From assembly GCF_008326305.1 (NCBI RefSeq), contig NZ_BIXY01000081.1, forward strand, positions 1 to 33,993: a stretch of 33,993 nt of DNA. Reading direction: 5' to 3'. A program made the translations under genes and the position numbers. The notes under the pieces are model-generated. The model did no database searches. It was not told the origin of the DNA and saw nothing but the letters and a program-made list of their open reading frames with translations. The stretch comes from Dictyobacter arantiisoli. GTDB taxonomy: Bacteria; Chloroflexota; Ktedonobacteria; Ktedonobacterales; Ktedonobacteraceae. Of this stretch, positions 17,065 through 26,199 are shown one piece after another (within the stretch, counting starts at the first letter, position 1; every line of letters begins with the position of its first letter).

Positions 17065-17952
17065 CTATCCCATCTGTGGTGCCAGGAGTTCAAAGACAAC
17101 GATCTCTGGTCGACAATTCAGCCGCAATTGAGGCGGTACCATTCCCAATCCTCTATTGGTATAATGCTGTAAGGATTGAATATGATACATGCCAGCAGGA
17201 TATTCACGCGCTAACTCTGGCGTATAGACTGAACCATAGAGGGGCAGGCGAATCTGCCCACCATGCGAATGACCGGACAGTTGCAGGTCAAAACGCCGAT
17301 GAGCAGCCGTCACAGCAGCAAAATCAGGCTCATGTACCATGAAAATGGCCGCTCCTTGCTCTGGAATATGCTTTAGTAAACGGGTCAGCCGATATTCTTC
17401 ATCCCAGGCTGACTGTACATGATCACCATCAGCCCAGAGGTCATCCATACCCACGATATGCAGCACTGCGTGCGAGCTACCTCGCTCAAGCGTATGGATA
17501 GCATCAGGCAACTCCTGTACCTGATTGGCATGGAGCAGGGCACGGACCTTTTGTGGACCGGCCCAGTGATCATGGTTTCCCAGTACAGCCAGCACCCCAT
17601 CAGGAGCCTGTAACAGGCGCAATGGACTCAATGCCCGCACTGAACTGGGTAGGAAGGATGTCACAAAATCCCCGGTAATCAACACCAGATCCGGCCTCAA
17701 CGCATTGATATGATGTACCACATCGGTCAAGCGCTCAACCGTCATAAATGTCTCATCTGTATGTAGATCGGAGATATGCACGATACGGTAACGGTGAAAA
17801 GCGGGATCTAAACGCGGAAGTTGGATTGGAATAGTATGGATATCTAACCAGGCTGGTTCAAGATCATACGCATAGAAGGCAGTTCCACCTCCACCCACAA
17901 CAATACCCGCAGCAGCATACAGAGAACTACGTACAAACATTCTTCGTCGCAT
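17065..17952 (-). CDS. YkuE/YaeI-type metallophosphoesterase with Tat-like signal
   Basis: A 295-residue calcineurin-like phosphoesterase. The N-terminus RRRMFVRSSLYAAAG with a following hydrophobic stretch resembles a Tat signal, as in Bacillus YkuE, so the enzyme probably acts outside the membrane. Motifs occur in order: HISDLHTD, ITGDFV, VLGNHDHW, MVHEPD and GHSHGGQIRLP, providing the ligands of a two-metal site. YkuE-like enzymes are thought to act on wall-linked or lipid-like phosphates, but the substrate here is unknown. ATG 17952 has GGAGG at 5 nt; an upstream in-frame ATG at 18036 would add a segment without a ribosome site. Confidence 0.88.
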   Translation of the reverse strand: MRRRMFVRSSLYAAAGIVVGGGGTAFYAYDLEPAWLDIHTIPIQLPRLDPAFHRYRIVHISDLHTDETFMTVERLTDVVHHINALRPDLVLITGDFVTSFLPSSVRALSPLRLLQAPDGVLAVLGNHDHWAGPQKVRALLHANQVQELPDAIHTLERGSSHAVLHIVGMDDLWADGDHVQSAWDEEYRLTRLLKHIPEQGAAIFMVHEPDFAAVTAAHRRFDLQLSGHSHGGQIRLPLYGSVYTPELAREYPAGMYHIQSLQHYTNRGLGMVPPQLRLNCRPEIVVFELLAPQMG

Positions 17953-18183
17953 CCAAACCTCCACCAACGATACTACCATCAACACATTCATTGAATGCAA
18001 TACAACACTAACATAAAAATTCTTCGAAGCATGCAATAGACTTGCATAAACAAGTCCATATATATATTGTATTTCAGCAACGAAATATGCAAGCTTATGA
18101 TAAAAAGAATAAAGATGTGATTTTAAGAAATATAATACATAAAGAAATAAACGTACAAAAACAGTATAAATTCATGAAAGGTG

Positions 18184-18430
18184 TATAATTAAGCAGGTAA
18201 AACTATCATTGAAAGGAGGAAGATGCATAAGAGGTTAAAGACAAAGACCATCAGTACAAAAGATGTCCTGATAAGGAGTTTTTATGGCGAATAGCAGAAG
18301 ACACAAAGAGGGCAGTGATTCTCTCATAAAGTACCAATGGAGGATTTATGAAAGTGCTTCTTGCGCACCAGCCAATGCCACAATTTCATCTATTTGTTTT
18401 AAGAGGCTCTGCGCATTGGTAAAGCCATAG
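18184..18430 (+). other. Possible short transcript with two overlapping small ORFs
   Basis: In the 393-nt gap after the metallophosphoesterase start, a TATAAT at 18184-18189 (no clear -35) precedes AAAGGAGG and ATG 18223, a 23-codon ORF ending at 18294. AAGGAG and ATG 18284 begin a 48-codon ORF ending at 18430, which overlaps the 3' end of the thioredoxin-like gene in antisense. The peptides are Lys- and Arg-rich and match nothing I know. The rest of the gap is AT-rich without other signals. Confidence 0.3.
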
Positions 18431-18840
18431 TTCACAGTATATGTCTTGCCACTTGCATCCAGCAATACGGTAGTTGGCACAGTTGATACATGATAGCGCT
18501 GCATCAACTCGGGCGAAGTAGGAGCATCAATAGTAGTGATCGTAACCACATCGCCTCTGGCCTCAATGACACGACGCAATACCGGGGCCTGTAACACACG
18601 GCACTGACGATTGTCTTCATCATTAAAAGCGAGAATACTGACTTTTGGCGCCACCGGAGCATTTACTATATCTTCACGTGTAGATGCGTTGATGCTTTTT
18701 GCCGATACTAACCCATGCGCTGGATTCGGGGCATGTTGTCGTCGGTATTCGCTGACAAAACGACGGCCCGCACGGATGAAGATAAAAACAAATACCGCGA
18801 TAAGCACTACAATAGCCAGCTGTAATACCAATTCAGACAT
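18346..18840 (-). CDS. Membrane-anchored thioredoxin-fold protein with one Cys
   Basis: A 164-residue protein with one N-terminal membrane helix (about 3-24), a basic linker and a thioredoxin-like domain from about 65. The fold is supported by VSILAFNDED, the cis-proline motif VSTVPTTVLLDASGK and the helix-ending NAQSLLKQIDEIVAL. Instead of the usual CxxC there is a single Cys (RQCRVL), so classical disulfide exchange is unlikely; a monothiol, peroxiredoxin-like or sensing role is possible. ATG 18840 has GGGGAG at 10 nt. The 253-nt gap upstream shows nothing clear. Confidence 0.75.
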   Translation of the reverse strand: MSELVLQLAIVVLIAVFVFIFIRAGRRFVSEYRRQHAPNPAHGLVSAKSINASTREDIVNAPVAPKVSILAFNDEDNRQCRVLQAPVLRRVIEARGDVVTITTIDAPTSPELMQRYHVSTVPTTVLLDASGKTYTVNYGFTNAQSLLKQIDEIVALAGAQEALS

Positions 18841-19102
18841 AACAATCACACTCCCCGCCAGGAGATTCTACCTATAGCAGGCAGAAAGACGGCGAAACGT
18901 TTACTACTACTAATGGTAGTAACACAGGCTCAGGATGGTTTATTCCACTCACTAACATAAACGAATATGTACACCTATAGCAACGTATCAAGCTTTTTCT
19001 CACGTGGTATTCCCACTTTATATCACAAACTATTCATTTTATGTACAGCAACGACTTCACAATCGTTTCATTTACCTTATCAGTGAGCAAGAATAAGCAT
19101 CG

Positions 19103-20431
19103 TCAGGATTGTGAAAATAATTGTGTGCGTTTCTCGCGTAAAAATTGCGCGATCTGTTCTGGATTATCTTTATGCAAAGCTGACGTTTTCAGGTCGCTCA
19201 ACACGGTGCTCCACTGTTCTCTGGCTGGCAGATAGCGACTATCCCTGCCCACCAGGTCCTCAAAAATGCGGCGTTCTAACTCATGCCACATCGAGCGATC
19301 GCGGCCATCGATATCCCCATCATCGGGCGCATAATCCTGATCGTTTGTGTTATTGTCGATACGCACATGCAACGGCGCGAAATGTTGTCGCACCAATTCC
19401 TCCATAGATGAGACATCCAATGAGCCAGCATCAAAAGCGAGGGTACCAAGCAGGTGAATCTGCACCACTGGCTGCTGATCTTGATAGCGTGGCCCCTCGC
19501 GTTGACAGTAATCTTCCAGGCGCCGGTGTAAAGCGGCGGGTTCCATCAAATTATCTACTCGCACATCATGGCGGACAAATGGGCGGCGGCGACTCGCCAG
19601 GCGTACAGCATGATGAATACGCTCTTTACGTTCAGGATCAATGATCCGTTCAGGCTCATCGGTATCGATCTCGACATAATAATAGCCGCGATCCTCCCAT
19701 TGTGCCTCTTCCGCGCCGCAGGTCTCCGTCGAGCCAGCATTATAAATCCAACCATCAAACTCATATGGCTTATGGACATGACCCAGAGCCAGATAATCAA
19801 GCTGCTCACGTAACGGTTGAAACTGGGCCATAGTCGGCAAGCCCTGGACGCGCGGCACAATCCCATCGATGCCAGTATGCATCATGAGCAAGCGATACTC
19901 GATGCCCTGCTCATTTTCAACAGTACGGACATCCTTCAGGGCCTGAGCCATGCCATCCAACGTCCGCGAAGTCGCCGCCCCCTGCCAGGGCAAACCATAG
20001 ACGCGCAAACGACCATCAAGCAGGTCAACATAACTGCCCAACATCGACTGAGGTTCCCAGGGAGTCAATTGAGGAATCCCATTCTGCATTACCGGTGCCA
20101 GCAACTTGATATAGCCCTGATAACATAAGAACTGTAACCAGGAAACTCCATCCCGATAGTAGCTACGATCGTGATTGCCCTCAATCGCGATCACCGGAAT
20201 ATTCTTTTCATGCAGCCTCTTTAATCCTTCAATCGCATGGATCAGTGTCAGCGCATCCAGGGCCCGTTTATTAAACAGATCACCCGCAATCACCACAAAA
20301 TCCACATGATGCTCCAGAGCGGCATCAACAACATCCCAGAAAGCGCGGCTAAAATCGTTGAAACGCTCACGTACACCATACTGCTCATATCCCAGATGGG
20401 TATCTGCGACATGGATAAAAGAAGCGTGCAT
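19103..20431 (-). CDS. SbcD/Mre11-type DNA repair exonuclease
   Basis: A 442-residue nuclease subunit of the SbcD/Mre11/YhaO family, which works on double-strand ends and hairpins, usually with an SbcC/Rad50 ATPase. Phosphoesterase motifs are complete: HVADTHLG (7-14), IAGDLFNKR (48-56), IEGNHDRS (83-90), MMHTGID, and ALGHVHKPY, all metal ligands. GSTETCGAEEAQWEDRGY is typical of the family's capping region. The C-terminal half is charged and less conserved. ATG 20431 has AAAGGA at 5 nt. No SbcC/Rad50 gene is in the window on either side, so its partner must lie elsewhere or be absent. Confidence 0.88.
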   Translation of the reverse strand: MHASFIHVADTHLGYEQYGVRERFNDFSRAFWDVVDAALEHHVDFVVIAGDLFNKRALDALTLIHAIEGLKRLHEKNIPVIAIEGNHDRSYYRDGVSWLQFLCYQGYIKLLAPVMQNGIPQLTPWEPQSMLGSYVDLLDGRLRVYGLPWQGAATSRTLDGMAQALKDVRTVENEQGIEYRLLMMHTGIDGIVPRVQGLPTMAQFQPLREQLDYLALGHVHKPYEFDGWIYNAGSTETCGAEEAQWEDRGYYYVEIDTDEPERIIDPERKERIHHAVRLASRRRPFVRHDVRVDNLMEPAALHRRLEDYCQREGPRYQDQQPVVQIHLLGTLAFDAGSLDVSSMEELVRQHFAPLHVRIDNNTNDQDYAPDDGDIDGRDRSMWHELERRIFEDLVGRDSRYLPAREQWSTVLSDLKTSALHKDNPEQIAQFLREKRTQLFSQS

Positions 20432-20603
20432 ATCTATCCTTTGTTTCTACTGGAGGCAAGGTCTCTCTCGCGCCATGACATACGAGACAGAGCATAGCTA
20501 TCGCCTCCGTTTTTGTTAGTAACAACGTATTCACAGGCCAGAAGGTTGCTGTGTCAACCCTATTTTCCAGGCCTATATAAATGAGATAGAGCCGCAAAAG
20601 TTG

Positions 20604-21005
20604 TTACGCTGGCCCCGTCATCCAGGCGCGTACAGCCACAACAGCAATCAGCAGGGCTGCACAACTATAAATGAGCAAATCCATACGTTTATTTTTGCCG
20701 TTGGTAGTAAAACTAATCCAGACCAATGGAATGCCCAGTGCGACGATGCCTCCATAGACATAGTGGAGGTAGTAGAGATGGGTACCACCACCTGGCTTGA
20801 GGCCGGCCGCCACCATAATGATACCGAACAGCCCCTGGAGCAGGCCGAAGGCCAATGACACCAGCAATGAAATATGCCATGGCCGGCTGGCTGGCAATTT
20901 TTTAAAATAGAGAACGAGGCCCCAGATACCCGCAACGAGCGAGCTCAGCAACACCAGATAAAGATTATAGCTGTGCAACAATAGAATGACGTCGATCACG
21001 GTCAT
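20604..21005 (-). CDS. Four-helix membrane protein of unknown function
   Basis: A 133-residue hydrophobic protein with four predicted helices, near 5-33, 43-68, 78-99 and 108-127. HLYYLHYVYGG between helices two and three contains two His in an aromatic setting, and HSYN lies in the first helix; haem or metal binding is conceivable but unproven. The start is ATG 21005 with AAAGGG only about 2 nt away, or GTG 20999 with a better 7-nt spacing. I do not recognise the family. It precedes the nuclease gene on the same strand by 172 nt. Confidence 0.65.
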   Translation of the reverse strand: MTVIDVILLLHSYNLYLVLLSSLVAGIWGLVLYFKKLPASRPWHISLLVSLAFGLLQGLFGIIMVAAGLKPGGGTHLYYLHYVYGGIVALGIPLVWISFTTNGKNKRMDLLIYSCAALLIAVVAVRAWMTGPA

Positions 21006-21157
21006 GCCCTTTCAGGTCAGTCAAATAGGCAACGCGCCTACCAGATACATTCTTTCGCAGGGTGGAAAATCAGGAATTTCCCTGGTCCTTACTATAACGT
21101 GTATCTGAATGAATGACAAGGCAAAACAGCGCCAGACAGGGCTTCACACAGATTATA

Positions 21158-21556
21158 CTATTCCATATAGGTTTGAATAATTTGTATGACATCATCCATA
21201 ACGAATGGTTTGGGCAGGATCTTATCTATCTCCAACGTTTTAGCCTGCGCCAAATGATCAAGAGCAGACATCATCACCACCACATGCCGCTGCCGCAACG
21301 CATGATCCGCACTTAATTGTCGATAGAACTCATAACCATCCATCACGGGCATCATTATATCCAGGAAGACAAGATAGCCGCTACGCAAGCCAGCCTGACG
21401 AATTTTTGTCAGAGCCTCCTGTCCATTACGGGCCACCTCAACTGTATATCCTTCGAGATCGAGGATATCTATCATCATATCACGAATCGTGGCTTCATCA
21501 TCCACAACCAGAATCTTTTTGAGGGGTGGATGATGAATACTATCTTTTGCGTGCAT
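21158..21556 (-). CDS. CheY-like single-domain response regulator
   Basis: A 132-residue receiver domain without an output domain. The acidic pair VVDDE (Asp19/Asp20), the phosphoacceptor Asp66 in VFLDIMMP, Ser97 in MMSALD and Lys116 in PKPF form a complete active site. It would take phosphate from the histidine kinase encoded 13 nt upstream on the same strand, forming an operon, and pass the signal by protein contact since no DNA-binding or enzymatic domain is attached. Confidence 0.93.
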   Translation of the reverse strand: MHAKDSIHHPPLKKILVVDDEATIRDMMIDILDLEGYTVEVARNGQEALTKIRQAGLRSGYLVFLDIMMPVMDGYEFYRQLSADHALRQRHVVVMMSALDHLAQAKTLEIDKILPKPFVMDDVIQIIQTYME

Positions 21557-21569
21557 ACTTCAGTATTCC

Positions 21570-24251
21570 CTATTCTATCGTATCAACAGGTGCTAGCACT
21601 TGTGGCAAATAAAAGCTAAAGGTTGAGCCCTCATTCGCAATACTCTGCTCAAGCCAGATCTTCCCACCCATCGCCTCAACATAACGGCGACAAATATAGA
21701 GACCCAGGCCAGAGCCTCGCACTGGAGTCGTCAACGAACGAGTAGCGCGTACGAATTTCTCAAAAATCTTCAGTTGATCATCCGGCAAAATACCTTCCCC
21801 CTGATCTTTTACACGGATTAACACAACAGGAATGTCGCCGGTATCTATTAATAACGTAGGATCGGCCTGGTCTTCAGTCATCAATGGCTCAACAGCGGAA
21901 AGTGGTACCACCGTCGCGCTTACCTCAACACTCGTACCAGGAGGTGAATATTTAGTAGCATTCTCAAGTAAATTCGTGAGTACCTGGCGCGTGCGAGGTG
22001 CATCGCCGAGCAGCCAGACATCAGGAGTAACATTCACATTGATAGCATGTTCAGAATTGTGGGTAAGCATATTGATCGCAATTTCGGTCGCCGCCAGCAC
22101 CTGAACAGGCTCTATATGAAGATCCATAATCCGATCAATCGGACCAATATGGGCGGCCTCAGTAATATTAGCGACCAGATCGCTCAACTGCTGGGCCGCC
22201 ACTGAGATTTTGGTGGCAAAGCGCAGTACTGTCGCAGGTGTGGCACGGGCACTCTGACGCTTCAACTGGCTGGAATAACCGATAATCGGAGTGAGGGGAG
22301 TACGCAATTCATGTGAAGCCGTGACCAGGAACTCATCCTTCAACTTATTCATGCGCTCCAGGGCCGCATAGGCATCCTCGCGTTGCTCGAAAAGATGAGC
22401 ATTACGAATAGCACTGGCCCCCTGAGCACAAATAGCCAGTACCGTCACCACATCTTTCGGTCGGAAATAGCGATTCCCTTTAGGGGTTGGCACTGCCAAA
22501 AATCCAATAAACTCGGTTTGATAGGTCATCGGAACCATCAGAATATGCTCGAATCCCATTTCGCGCAGGAAGATCATGCCGCCTTCATTGCTCTTCGAAG
22601 CTAATTTATCTATTTTTGACGAATCGAGATAGAAGAAACCTTCATCGACCATATGCTCTAAAAAGGTATCCTTAAAAGGCAGGGAGATCAGATTGACAAA
22701 TTTATCCGGTTCGCCTTTGCGTGGAGGAGGGGCAGGTTCAGGGAGACCGCTGCCATCATCCATCATATTGACGCTGGGACGGCCAAAGAGGGCATGTGCA
22801 ACCAGTTCTTCGCGTGAGGGAGTGGGCTCAAAAAAGGCGCACAGATCAACTTTGGTGATATTGGCCACCGCCTCCACCAGATTATTGAGCAGTTCAGTCA
22901 CATTGAGAGTGGAATTAATTGCCTGCAGGGCGCTATTGATCGCGGCCAGTTGTGCCTCGCGTTGACGCGCTTCATGCAGGATAGCCCGATCTCGCTCATA
23001 CAGCTTGGTATTCTCAATGCTGACCGTCACAATCTGAGCCATAGCTTCGAGCACCTGGATCTCCTCGTGCTGATACGCATCGGGCCGCTGGCTACTCAGG
23101 CAGATCGTGCCAATCACGCGATTAAACATTTTCATTGGCAGCAACAAAAACGACTCGGCCTGCCGCTGATCGCCCCAGACGCCAGTCAACAATTCCTGAT
23201 AGGCCAGGGACTTCTCCAGCTCCTGAGCCGGAGAAAAGAGCAAGGTTCGCTTTTCCTGTTGTGTCACCTGCCACCAGACCGGCCGTTCTGTCTTCAAGCG
23301 TACTGTCGGTTGCTCTCCCAGGCCTTCAATACGTACGCCATTTATGATCGCAAAAATATCATACAGTCGATCCAGATCGCGATCATAGATTGTCAATAAC
23401 ATACCAGAAACATCCACGACACGCGACGAAAACTGATAAATATTCTCAACCAGATCAGAAAGTTTGACAGAAGTTGGAAAGGCCGAACTGATATCCTGTA
23501 GGAGTTGGAGATATTCACTGGTACGGCGCTGCCTGCGCTGCAACAGATCATTCTGAATATAGAGAGCGATACGCTCGGTATATTGAAGCGCATCATTTTT
23601 CCAGGACTCTATACGTGACCGGGAGGGCGATCCATTGACATAATAAAGTACAATAACACCCAACACAGCAGCGGAACGTTTATGGCCGCGCATCTCATCG
23701 ACCAGCGTCGATTCCCGTACAGGCACCATCAGATAATGCTCGGGCACCATATCAAGGTGGAGAGGAGGCTGATTTGCCCGTAGGAGCGTCACATAATCCT
23801 CATGGCGCATCACATGGACTTCATTTTTACTCCAGAAATAGCCAATTAAATCCTGGCCCAGAGGATAGCTTGTTCCAACGGGAAACAAATCAGATTCTTG
23901 AGGAGACACATACTCAATATCATCCACGGAAGATGAGGATATTCGCTTATAACCGATGCCGGGAAGTGAGGCCATCATCTGCGTCTCTTGATCGCCCATC
24001 TCGAGTTGCGCCGTCACGCGTGGTGACAGGGCACGCTCAGTGACAACCGCTTTTTCTGCCGCAGCCCTGGCGCGCTTAAAGCGTATATGGACCTGAGTGC
24101 GCATCTGCCCGATGGTCTCATCATGTAAAGCGATACACGCACCCTGAGCACCAAAACGCTGCATCATTTGTTTTAACAACATGGTCAGTAAAGTTACAGG
24201 ATAGGTATCATCAGCATAGGAATCCGATCCTCCCCAAGTAGAAGCAGACAT
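21570..24251 (-). CDS. Soluble multi-GAF sensor histidine kinase
   Basis: An 893-residue kinase with no membrane helix, so it senses inside the cell. The N-terminal 620 residues form about three GAF-like modules (near 15-235, 255-420 and 440-620), joined by helical linkers (ERDRAILHEARQREAQLAAI). The HisKA domain has FLVTASHELRTPLTPIIGYS with His647. The ATPase domain shows LLENATKYSP (N box), VKDQGEGI (G1) and GSGLGLYICRRYVEAMGG (G2). Autophosphorylation should feed the CheY-like gene 13 nt downstream. Ligands of the GAF modules are unknown. ATG 24251 has GAGGAG at 6 nt; an in-frame TTG at 24257 is less likely. Confidence 0.92.
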   Translation of the reverse strand: MSASTWGGSDSYADDTYPVTLLTMLLKQMMQRFGAQGACIALHDETIGQMRTQVHIRFKRARAAAEKAVVTERALSPRVTAQLEMGDQETQMMASLPGIGYKRISSSSVDDIEYVSPQESDLFPVGTSYPLGQDLIGYFWSKNEVHVMRHEDYVTLLRANQPPLHLDMVPEHYLMVPVRESTLVDEMRGHKRSAAVLGVIVLYYVNGSPSRSRIESWKNDALQYTERIALYIQNDLLQRRQRRTSEYLQLLQDISSAFPTSVKLSDLVENIYQFSSRVVDVSGMLLTIYDRDLDRLYDIFAIINGVRIEGLGEQPTVRLKTERPVWWQVTQQEKRTLLFSPAQELEKSLAYQELLTGVWGDQRQAESFLLLPMKMFNRVIGTICLSSQRPDAYQHEEIQVLEAMAQIVTVSIENTKLYERDRAILHEARQREAQLAAINSALQAINSTLNVTELLNNLVEAVANITKVDLCAFFEPTPSREELVAHALFGRPSVNMMDDGSGLPEPAPPPRKGEPDKFVNLISLPFKDTFLEHMVDEGFFYLDSSKIDKLASKSNEGGMIFLREMGFEHILMVPMTYQTEFIGFLAVPTPKGNRYFRPKDVVTVLAICAQGASAIRNAHLFEQREDAYAALERMNKLKDEFLVTASHELRTPLTPIIGYSSQLKRQSARATPATVLRFATKISVAAQQLSDLVANITEAAHIGPIDRIMDLHIEPVQVLAATEIAINMLTHNSEHAINVNVTPDVWLLGDAPRTRQVLTNLLENATKYSPPGTSVEVSATVVPLSAVEPLMTEDQADPTLLIDTGDIPVVLIRVKDQGEGILPDDQLKIFEKFVRATRSLTTPVRGSGLGLYICRRYVEAMGGKIWLEQSIANEGSTFSFYLPQVLAPVDTIE

Positions 24252-24779
24252 CCACAACTCCTCTTCTAGCCAAGAGCACTTAGAAGCGCAGTGAAAAATT
24301 GCCTAGCCAGTAGTGGTCACTTGCTACACGAAATTTTCTACAGGGTAGCATATCACACACCTTAGCTATATTCAACAAGACAAGCAGAACGGCTGTATAG
24401 CTAGAAAGTTGATGCACAATATCAGCACGTATCAATGCATGCCGAAAAACAGATGGCCATTGCGCAGAGAAAAACATAGCGCGCATGGCACCCGTCAATG
24501 CGCCGTTGTGTTGAATTGATCACTTTATCACTATATCACTTCCTGATATAAGAAACAATATTATGGCACAATTTGATATAATTTCCAGACACTCCTGACA
24601 GGCAGGAAAAGCACCGAAAAACCCTGGAAGAGAACATTGCTCATTTGACAAGCCATCCATAGTGGGGCTATGATACCAGGTACAAAAAGAATAAAGCACT
24701 ACGCCTGTCGGATGACGAAAATGCCTGCTACGAGCACAGTAGGTAGGCAACCACGCCTTGCACACTGGAGGAGCAAGTT
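24252..24779. other. Divergent intergenic region
   Basis: This 528-nt stretch between the kinase and peptidase genes shows no coding region. A TATAAT lies at 24577-24582 on the plus strand without a clear -35. Short ATCACT repeats occur near 24520-24540, and a TGCTAC/GTAGCA inverted repeat lies near 24312-24345. Confidence 0.4.
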
Positions 24780-26051
24780 ATGTCAGAAATCACAGCGAAC
24801 GGAACTGTGTTTCATACCCACACGCTCAGTAACGGTCTACAGATTGTTGGTCAACCGATGCCTGATTTTGAATCGGTGGCGGTATCTTATTATGTACGGA
24901 CAGGCTCACGCGACGAGTACGATCCAGGTATTGCAGGCGTCTCGCACTTCCTGGAACACATGGTTTTTAAAGGTACGCAGTCGCTTGACTGGCAAGAAAT
25001 CACCCTCTCCTTTAATAAAATTGGAGCTGAGCTCAATGCCTATACCTCTCAAGAAGCAACCGTTTTTTATGCCCGTGTTCTCAGCGAGTATTTAGATCGA
25101 GCTTTTGAGCTTCTCAGTGATATGATGTATCCACGTTTGGACGAGAGCGATTTTACAACGGAGAAAGAAGTCATTGTCAACGAGATCGCTCGCTCGGAAG
25201 ATCAGCCATATAATCTGACCTACCGCAGGATGATGCAGGACTACTTCAAGGATCATCCTCTGGGGCACGATGTGCTGGGCACACGTGAGAGCATTCGCAA
25301 TATGCGCATTGAGCAGATGCGTGATTATTGGAAACGCCGCTATGCCGCCAATAACTTGATCCTCGCCGTTGCGGGTAAATTCGATTGGGATCATATTGTT
25401 GATCTGGCTGAGAAACATTGCAACAACTGGCGCACTGGCGATAGTGGTCGCGATGTCATCCACTACGAACCCCCTCAATCCAGCCACAATATCATGATTG
25501 ATAAAAACTTAAAGCAGCAAATCATGATTATCGCCATGCCGACCGTCGATATAAAAGATCCTGACTACTACGCAGCCAGCCTGGGTGGAAGCATCCTGGG
25601 CGATAGCGACGGCTCCCGCCTCTACTGGAACATCTATCAGCGCGGTCTGGCAGAATCCGCCAGCGCCGGTGTCTGGGCGATGGAAGGAACCGGCATCATG
25701 ATGATGGAGGCCAATTCAACCCCGGAGAATGCACCACGTGTGCTCAAGCTGCTCAATGAAGAATTAGAGAGCTTGCTGAACGATGGTGTCTATGAGGATG
25801 AGTTGCAACGCGCCAAGGATAAATGGATCAGCAGTATCGTACTGAGTAGCGAATCGACCTTTTCAAGGATGCGTTCATTGGCGGCAGACTGGGTCACAGA
25901 GGGTCGCCTGATCAGCGTAGAAGAGGAGATTGAGCGCGTTGAAAAGATCACCACAGAGGATGTCATGCGCGCCCTGAAACGCTTCCCACTGCGTGAGAAA
26001 CAGATTATCACGGCCCTGGGACCGCTAAGCGAGGCCGAGTTGTTCGCCTGA
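24780..26051 (+). CDS. M16-family zinc peptidase
   Basis: A 423-residue insulinase-type peptidase, the usual length of a single bacterial M16B chain. The inverted zinc motif HFLEH (about residues 56-60: two His ligands and the catalytic Glu) is followed by EKEVIVNEI, which supplies the third ligand. The N-terminal GLQIVGQPMPDFESVAVSYYVRTGSRDE and the C-terminal half (GSILGDSDGSRLYWNIYQRGLAESA) are typical. GGAGGAG lies upstream of ATG 24780. Such enzymes degrade or process peptides, and some work with a second, inactive M16 chain, which is not adjacent here. A long hairpin follows the stop. Confidence 0.94.
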   Translation: MSEITANGTVFHTHTLSNGLQIVGQPMPDFESVAVSYYVRTGSRDEYDPGIAGVSHFLEHMVFKGTQSLDWQEITLSFNKIGAELNAYTSQEATVFYARVLSEYLDRAFELLSDMMYPRLDESDFTTEKEVIVNEIARSEDQPYNLTYRRMMQDYFKDHPLGHDVLGTRESIRNMRIEQMRDYWKRRYAANNLILAVAGKFDWDHIVDLAEKHCNNWRTGDSGRDVIHYEPPQSSHNIMIDKNLKQQIMIIAMPTVDIKDPDYYAASLGGSILGDSDGSRLYWNIYQRGLAESASAGVWAMEGTGIMMMEANSTPENAPRVLKLLNEELESLLNDGVYEDELQRAKDKWISSIVLSSESTFSRMRSLAADWVTEGRLISVEEEIERVEKITTEDVMRALKRFPLREKQIITALGPLSEAELFA

Positions 26052-26092
26052 CAGTACAGAGACATGGTGTAGAGCACTGATAAGATAGATAC

Positions 26093-26137
26093 GGTCGCGA
26101 TAGCACGCAAGTCAGGCTTGCGGCTATCGCGATCACC
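26093..26137 (+). terminator. Long hairpin after the M16 peptidase gene
   Basis: CGCGATAGC plus CGCAAG pair with CTTGCG plus GCTATCGCG (15 bp with one bulged A), loop TCAGG. The following T-rich stretch is short (TTTATAAT), so this may be a weak terminator or an mRNA-stabilising hairpin. Confidence 0.6.
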
Positions 26138-26199
26138 TTTATAATGAGTTATAGATATTTGAAAGATGGATACTTTTATGTGTTGGGAGTTCAGGCCTT

